Below are positions 60,193 to 64,000 of a stretch of DNA of 64,000 nt, piece by piece (position 1 is the stretch's first letter; each line of letters begins with the position of its first letter). Both the position numbers and the translations under genes were made by a program. The notes beneath the pieces are model-generated. The model saw nothing but the letters and a program-made list of their open reading frames with translations, was not told the origin of the DNA and searched no databases. The stretch lies in NCBI GenBank assembly GCA_937895515.1, contig CALAYS010000077.1:62001-126000 (forward strand), given 5' to 3'. This DNA comes from an uncultured bacterium (lineage in GTDB: Bacteria; Patescibacteriota; Minisyncoccia; Phycocordibacterales; UBA9973).

Positions 60193-60290
60193 TGGAGCGA
60201 GTGATTGGATTTGAACCAATGAATCTAAGGTATTCTCGATAACGTAATGTTGTCTTTGCCATAGCCATTAAACCGCTCTGGTACACTCGC
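60193..60290 (-). tRNA. tRNA-like gene with displaced anticodon arm (98 nt)
   Basis: Acceptor GCGAGTG/CACTCGC and T arm ATTGG/CCAAT around TTCAAAT are perfect, with encoded CCA and Ser/Leu-type D loop AGAGCGGTTTAAT. The usual anticodon stem is absent; the only 17-nt arm is GACAA-CATTACG-TTATC with a mismatch and A33, whose position 34-36 would be UUA. A GAAT/ATTC variable arm follows. Not assigned. Confidence 0.5.
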
Positions 60291-60300
60291 ATAATAATTT

Positions 60301-60385
60301 TGGTGCCCCCGGTCGGACTTGAACCGACATGGCTAACGCCGAGGGATTTTAAATCCCTTGTGAATACCAATTCCACCACAGGGGC
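60301..60385 (-). tRNA. tRNA-Leu(UAA)
   Basis: 85 nt with encoded CCA. Acceptor GCCCCTG/CGGGGGC, anticodon stem AGGGA/TCCCT with loop TTTAAAA giving UAA, class II variable arm CGGCGTTAGCC, T arm GTCGGTTCAAGTCCGAC. Canonical. Confidence 0.95.
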
Positions 60386-60458
60386 TAAAAGAAGGCATGA
60401 TTATCTTATGATAATATAATTCATTTAACTGTCTAGCTAACAGTACCTTCTAAATTAT

Positions 60459-60533
60459 TGGTCCCGCCTGACGCGCTCGAATCGTCTTCTATTCCTCTTC
60501 AGGGAATCACTTTACCATATAAGTTAAAGCAGG
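60459..60533 (-). tRNA. tRNA-Phe(GAA)
   Basis: 75 nt with encoded CCA. Acceptor CCTGCTT/AGGCGGG, D stem ACTT/AAGT, anticodon stem ATTCC/GGAAT with loop CTGAAGA giving GAA. The T stem's loop-closing pair is A-G rather than G-C. Starts with C1, unlike most tRNA-Phe. Confidence 0.82.
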
Positions 60534-60544
60534 ATTGAAACAGG

Positions 60545-62452
60545 TTACTTCTTTTCAGAAAACTTTTTAGCATTTTCTATAATGGCGATAAAATCTCTTG
60601 TTGTAGGAATCTTATTCTTATAACTAGAATAAGCAACAGCAAGCTTAGCAGCATTCTTGATTTGACGACCATTAATCTCTACATGAGACAACAAATCAAT
60701 ATCTATATCTTCTTGGTTTATTTTATTACCATACAAGGCAATAATATTTTTCCAAATAGAATATCTACTTTGTGCATCAAGATCAGGGAACTGAATAGCC
60801 AAACTAATACGAGAAAAGAAAGCTTCATCAATGTTACTGGATCTATTTGTAGTCAAGAACATTATACCAGGATAATACTCAAGAAGTCTAAGGAATACGC
60901 CAACCATCGCATTTCGATGAACATCCATATTCTGACGAGCTTCCATAAAAATATCACATTCATCCAAAAGGAGGATAGCATTCCATGCAGAAGCAGTGTC
61001 TAGGACGCGCGCAAGGTTATTTTCAAGCGATTGTGGATCAGTTCCAAGCTCACCTACGCCAACCATATAAAGAGGCCGCCTAAGGGTCTCTGCGACAGTT
61101 TCTGCGCTAAGAGTCTTACCAAGACCGGGCTTGCCTGCAAGCAAAAAGATTGAACCACCACCCTTGTTATCAATAATATCTTGACCAATAATTGCATCGC
61201 CCATCTTTGTGCAATCAACAAGTGAGAACATGAGATCTTTAATTTCAGAATCTATAATCAACTTATCAAATGCATCTGCCCTAAATACAATATCACTGAC
61301 ATTGTCAATTAGAACTCTTGCCCATTTCTTAACAACAAAACTAAACATGTACACGTATGGAGTCATGCACAACAAGAAATCATCAGAAATATCATCAAAA
61401 AGAATCTTGTCAACAGATGTGGAATTTCTAACAGAATCTCTAATTCCATATGGAAAATAGTTATTAAAACCAGGATTTATCTGCATGAGAGTATTAATAT
61501 CAACCATGCAACGACCAGTAGCTTGAACTTCTCTGCCAAACCAACCAGTACTTTCAATCATTGTGCCAGTATAATAAGAATACGATGGCTTAGTATTAAT
61601 ATCAAATACTTTCTTGGCACGAGCCTTGATTCTTTCAATATCACTATCAACAGGATTTTTAAGTCCAAGCTTAGACGGAGCAATCTTTCCATTATAAGAG
61701 CGAATAACTTTTTGATCAGTACTGCTAAAATATGTCTTACCATTATAAGCAAAAATACTATAAGTATAAACAATAAAATTGCCAGTCGTTGATTCTCGCA
61801 ATTCAACATTATCAATAGAAGAAATTAAATCACTATCTCCAAGATCAATCAAATATGTTTTTTCATTGCATTCTTTTAGTAGTAAATAAATATCACTAAA
61901 AGGCATTGGGGCATCTTTATCAAAAGTATCTATTACAAGATTAATACTTTGTACATAGAAGTCAACAATGTACTTACAAAGAGCAATAAAGTCGTTAAAC
62001 ATCTGTTCATCAATTGCATTGATAAGATCAATATTTTTTTGAGCATTTGCCTTATCTTCTTCAGAACGATTTACGTCTTGAATTATTTTATCAAATCTAT
62101 CATAGACAATATGACTTGCATACGAATAATCTTTATAGTTAACATTGTAATCATAGCTAACAATATCAGCAATAGATACATCGTCATCACCTAAAAAGTT
62201 ATTACGAACAGTTTGAACAATCAACATTGCAAGAGCAATAAGATTTTCCTTACAAGAATTATACGCAACATATGTTTCTTCGGAAACCACAGTACTTTCA
62301 ATAATAGAATATACATGATTGCCAACATTAGAATAGCGAAAGGCATAAAAAGAATTTTTTAGAAAATATCTAAAATCATTATTGCTAAAATGAACAACAT
62401 CTACACCATTTGCCTTGGTAATAGAATAAAATTTTGAAACAGGAATATCCAT
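60545..62452 (-). CDS. AAA+ ATPase
   Basis: A 635-residue protein. The C-terminal third is a classic AAA domain: Walker A FLLAGKPGLGKTLSAE near residue 430, AILLLDECDIFMEAR (Walker B), IMFLTTNRSSNIDEAFFSRISLAIQFP (sensor 1 and arginine fingers), and DLLSHVEINGRQIKNAAKLA (sensor 2). The N-terminal ~400 residues match no family I know and may be the substrate-binding part. Single-ring remodelling ATPase; the vWA proteins nearby are possible partners, as in MoxR/vWA systems. Confidence 0.88.
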   Translation of the reverse strand: MDIPVSKFYSITKANGVDVVHFSNNDFRYFLKNSFYAFRYSNVGNHVYSIIESTVVSEETYVAYNSCKENLIALAMLIVQTVRNNFLGDDDVSIADIVSYDYNVNYKDYSYASHIVYDRFDKIIQDVNRSEEDKANAQKNIDLINAIDEQMFNDFIALCKYIVDFYVQSINLVIDTFDKDAPMPFSDIYLLLKECNEKTYLIDLGDSDLISSIDNVELRESTTGNFIVYTYSIFAYNGKTYFSSTDQKVIRSYNGKIAPSKLGLKNPVDSDIERIKARAKKVFDINTKPSYSYYTGTMIESTGWFGREVQATGRCMVDINTLMQINPGFNNYFPYGIRDSVRNSTSVDKILFDDISDDFLLCMTPYVYMFSFVVKKWARVLIDNVSDIVFRADAFDKLIIDSEIKDLMFSLVDCTKMGDAIIGQDIIDNKGGGSIFLLAGKPGLGKTLSAETVAETLRRPLYMVGVGELGTDPQSLENNLARVLDTASAWNAILLLDECDIFMEARQNMDVHRNAMVGVFLRLLEYYPGIMFLTTNRSSNIDEAFFSRISLAIQFPDLDAQSRYSIWKNIIALYGNKINQEDIDIDLLSHVEINGRQIKNAAKLAVAYSSYKNKIPTTRDFIAIIENAKKFSEKK

Positions 62453-62479
62453 TATTACTTATCCAGTAAATTTAAAAAA

Positions 62480-62553
62480 TGGTAGCTAGACCAAGAATTG
62501 AACTTGAAATACAGCTTTATCAAAACTGCGTTATACCGTTTAACTATCCAGCC
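62480..62553 (-). tRNA. tRNA-Ile(GAU)
   Basis: 74 nt with encoded CCA. Acceptor GGCTGGA/TCTAGCT, D stem GTT/AAC, anticodon stem CAGTT/AGCTG with loop TTGATAA giving GAU, T arm TCAAGTTCAATTCTTGG. It overlaps the last 10 nt of the 135-residue gene upstream. Confidence 0.88.
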
Positions 62554-62951
62554 ACTTTGAGCCAATTCTTCCAAACCTCATGTTCCGGAAGAGAATACTT
62601 TTTCCTAATATGCTTATCTTTAAGCTTATAAAGAAACTTTAAAAGATCATCACCAGTAAGCTCATAAAATGAATTAGCTTCCATCTGATAATTAACCTCT
62701 ATCTTATTTCTATATCCTTTTTCCCAAATATAACCACCACAATCATGACAAGATTTGTCACCATTCTTTAGTGTGTTTGGAGATATTGCAAAATAAGAAA
62801 TTGAACAATACGATTCCCATGGATCACCATGATAATCAAAATTTGCTATATAAAGATCTCTAACACACTGATTCTCATATCCATATATAAATCTATAAGC
62901 TTTACCAACTTCCAGTATTGGTTTCTTTTTAAAAAGATCTAGCTGTTCCAT
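62544..62951 (-). CDS. Hypothetical zinc-knuckle protein
   Basis: A 135-residue protein from the ATG at 62951 (MEQLDLFKKK), an opening that resembles clamp-binding QLDLF peptides, so it might bind the host beta clamp. A CHDCGGYIWEKG turn lies near residue 75 and a helical tail at the end (GDDLLKFLYKLKDKHIRKKY). It overlaps tRNA-Ile by 10 nt. No family recognised. Confidence 0.6.
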   Translation of the reverse strand: MEQLDLFKKKPILEVGKAYRFIYGYENQCVRDLYIANFDYHGDPWESYCSISYFAISPNTLKNGDKSCHDCGGYIWEKGYRNKIEVNYQMEANSFYELTGDDLLKFLYKLKDKHIRKKYSLPEHEVWKNWLKVAG

Positions 62952-62967
62952 AAAACAATCCAAAAAT

Positions 62968-63042
62968 TGGTGAGACCAGATGGGCTTGAACCATCGACCA
63001 ATCCCTTAAAAGGGGATTGCTCTACCACTGAGCTATGATCTC
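62968..63042 (-). tRNA. tRNA-Lys(UUU)
   Basis: 75 nt with encoded CCA. Acceptor GAGATCA/TGGTCTC, D arm GCTC/GAGC, anticodon stem ATCCC/GGGAT with loop CTTTTAA giving UUU, T arm GATGGTTCAAGCCCATC. Canonical. Confidence 0.95.
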
Positions 63043-63191
63043 AATTATAAAAATAAAGTAAATTGGATTTAATATGCATTATATATTTTACCAATATCTA
63101 TTAAGGATCTCATGCTTTCTTATTTATGTAATTTTCGTCCAAGAAAATCAAAGCATCTTAATCGCTTTAGCTAAGCTATTACTTTATAAAC

Positions 63192-63279
63192 TGGAGGAAG
63201 ATGTAGGGATCGAACCTACGGGCCGCATACACAACCACGGATTAGCAATCCGCTCCTTTAACCACTCAGGCAATCTTCC
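63192..63279 (-). tRNA. tRNA-Ser(GCU)
   Basis: 88 nt with encoded CCA. Acceptor GGAAGAT/ATCTTCC, anticodon stem GCGGA/TCCGT with loop TTGCTAA giving GCU, class II variable arm, T arm GTAGGTTCGATCCCTAC. Canonical. Confidence 0.95.
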
Positions 63280-63287
63280 ATTAAAAC

Positions 63288-63379
63288 ATTTGTTATTGTG
63301 TCTGGCCAGGCAGCCTCTGCTACCCAGCCCGGAATTGAACCGCGCCTGCTGCTAACACTAGTTTTACAGGATAACAAAT
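63288..63379. other. tRNA-like / structured RNA element
   Basis: A perfect 9-bp stem ATTTGTTAT/ATAACAAAT closes ~74 nt that includes the palindrome CTGGCCAG, a GCAG-CCT-CTGC hairpin and, on the - strand, GGTTCAATTCC, a T-loop consensus with a near-perfect stem. No anticodon arm and no CCA. Could be a decayed tRNA or a tRNA-mimic RNA of the Y-RNA kind. Confidence 0.5.
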
Positions 63380-64000
63380 TTAATTTATTTTACGACCTTT
63401 AACCCATCCATCAGGTATAGCCTTGTCTTTAGAAATCTTTTTATTTTCAAAAGTAGAAATATTATAAATCCACATCGTGCCGTATTGAGAATTAGAAGAG
63501 CCTACTTGGTGTATGGAATTTTTCAATCCTATTTTTCTTTTAGTTTCTTCAGTATGATTTCTTATTAATCCAGAAGTATTAATAAGACCTGCGGCATGTT
63601 GTTTTTTTAAAAAATTACTACGTTTTAATCGAACATCTGGAATTCTAGAAATATGATCAACACCATATTTTGTCAATATACTCTTCTTATGTGGTTCATA
63701 AGCAAGTTTGGCTATCCTTAGCCTATCTTCAGTAGATAAATTTTGATTTACATAATCAAATCCACCACTACCACCAAGTTTAAGATTATAAGTATCATCT
63801 CTAGATACAAAACATTCATCGACAATCATAGATTCCATTTTAAACATTTCTTCTGGATTGTCATATATTGCAATATATTCTTTTTAAAATCTTCAATTCC
63901 ATATTTTGCAATTGATCTAGTAATCAATAATCCAGAACCCATATAATTATCATCAAGATTTAATGTTTTGTGGACACCAATATAAATCTTACCAGATGAA
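63380..64000 (-). pseudogene. GIY-YIG/NUMOD3 homing endonuclease, frameshifted and cut by window edge
   Basis: The - strand from 64000 reads GKIYIGVHKTLNLDDNYMGSG (GIY-YIG-type start) and GIEDFKKN, then shifts frame at an A5 run near 63882-63886; the next frame continues YIAIYDNPEEMF, DTYNLKLGGSGGFDYVN and a NUMOD3 repeat HTEETKRKIGLKNS to a stop at 63380. One extra A would restore a single endonuclease like the SegA/I-TevI relatives. Its N-terminus lies beyond the window. Confidence 0.75.

Noticed and set aside
59962..60219. 85-residue reading through tRNA-His
   Set aside because: The N-terminal half is translated tRNA sequence; only the 42-residue part from 60090 is supported.
60193..60290. 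Ochre suppressor tRNA and stop-codon reassignment
   Set aside because: The UUA reading requires A33 and a mismatched stem, and TAA clearly ends many genes here (for example both genes at the 8094-8109 palindrome).
1..64000. CRISPR array
   Set aside because: No regularly spaced direct repeats of 20-40 bases seen; repeats found are inverted repeats, tRNA similarity and a short six-base tandem repeat.

Overview
The window is an AT-rich segment of what looks like a large (jumbo-class) tailed-phage genome, probably a myovirus of a Gram-negative host. Evidence is tightly packed genes with 1-17 nt overlaps, virion genes beside a large replication and nucleotide-metabolism set, about 17 tRNA genes, many homing endonucleases, and almost no intergenic space. 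Host and virus genus cannot be fixed from sequence alone.

Layout. (1) 1-8108, + strand: seven virion genes joined by ATGA or TAATG overlaps, starting with a tail-collar-type protein. They converge at a perfect 16-bp palindrome on a - strand block that fills nearly all of the rest. (2) 8.1-15.9 kb: small hypotheticals, a DUF5664-type nucleotide hydrolase, class I ribonucleotide reductase (nrdB, nrdA), an ATP-dependent DNA ligase and two nuclease-like proteins. (3) 15.9-33.8 kb: the replication core, consisting of a primase-helicase fusion, a Cas4-like exonuclease, a DnaE-type polymerase, HU, a MazG-like protein, an HNH nuclease and RecA. Helicase, polymerase and recA are interrupted by six group I introns that I place to the nucleotide from coding continuity. 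Each carries a homing endonuclease ORF: two with CPxHG/CKKC repeats and a T5orf172-like domain, two LAGLIDADG, two Vsr-fold EDxHD type, one of these antisense. The polymerase is also divided into two polypeptides. (4) 33.8-36.9 kb: a RuvC-like resolvase and unknowns. (5) 36.9-44.7 kb: a retron-type reverse transcriptase overlapping a PRTRC-like ubiquitin-type conjugation cassette (ThiF/E1, JAB, E2-like B, ubiquitin-like C), preceded by ssDNA-binding-like and SpoVG-like genes. (6) 44.7-47.7 kb: dihydrofolate reductase, an isochorismatase-fold protein lacking its cysteine, thymidylate synthase and a DEDD exonuclease. (7) 47.7-52.4 kb: a 680-bp non-coding stretch with strong RNA-like folding next to a Ro60/TROVE protein, then a vWA protein, a YqeY-like protein and small genes. 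(8) 52.4-64 kb: tRNA genes interleaved with an adenylosuccinate-synthetase-like enzyme, vWA, J-domain and AAA+ proteins, tiny membrane proteins and a frameshifted GIY-YIG endonuclease at the window edge.

How it works together: the - strand genes give the phage its own replisome, dNTP and dTMP supply, recombination and tRNA supplementation. Ro60 with its candidate RNA, the tRNAs and the YqeY-like protein suggest investment in RNA quality control and translation. The ubiquitin-like cassette plus reverse transcriptase is the most likely under-described system here.
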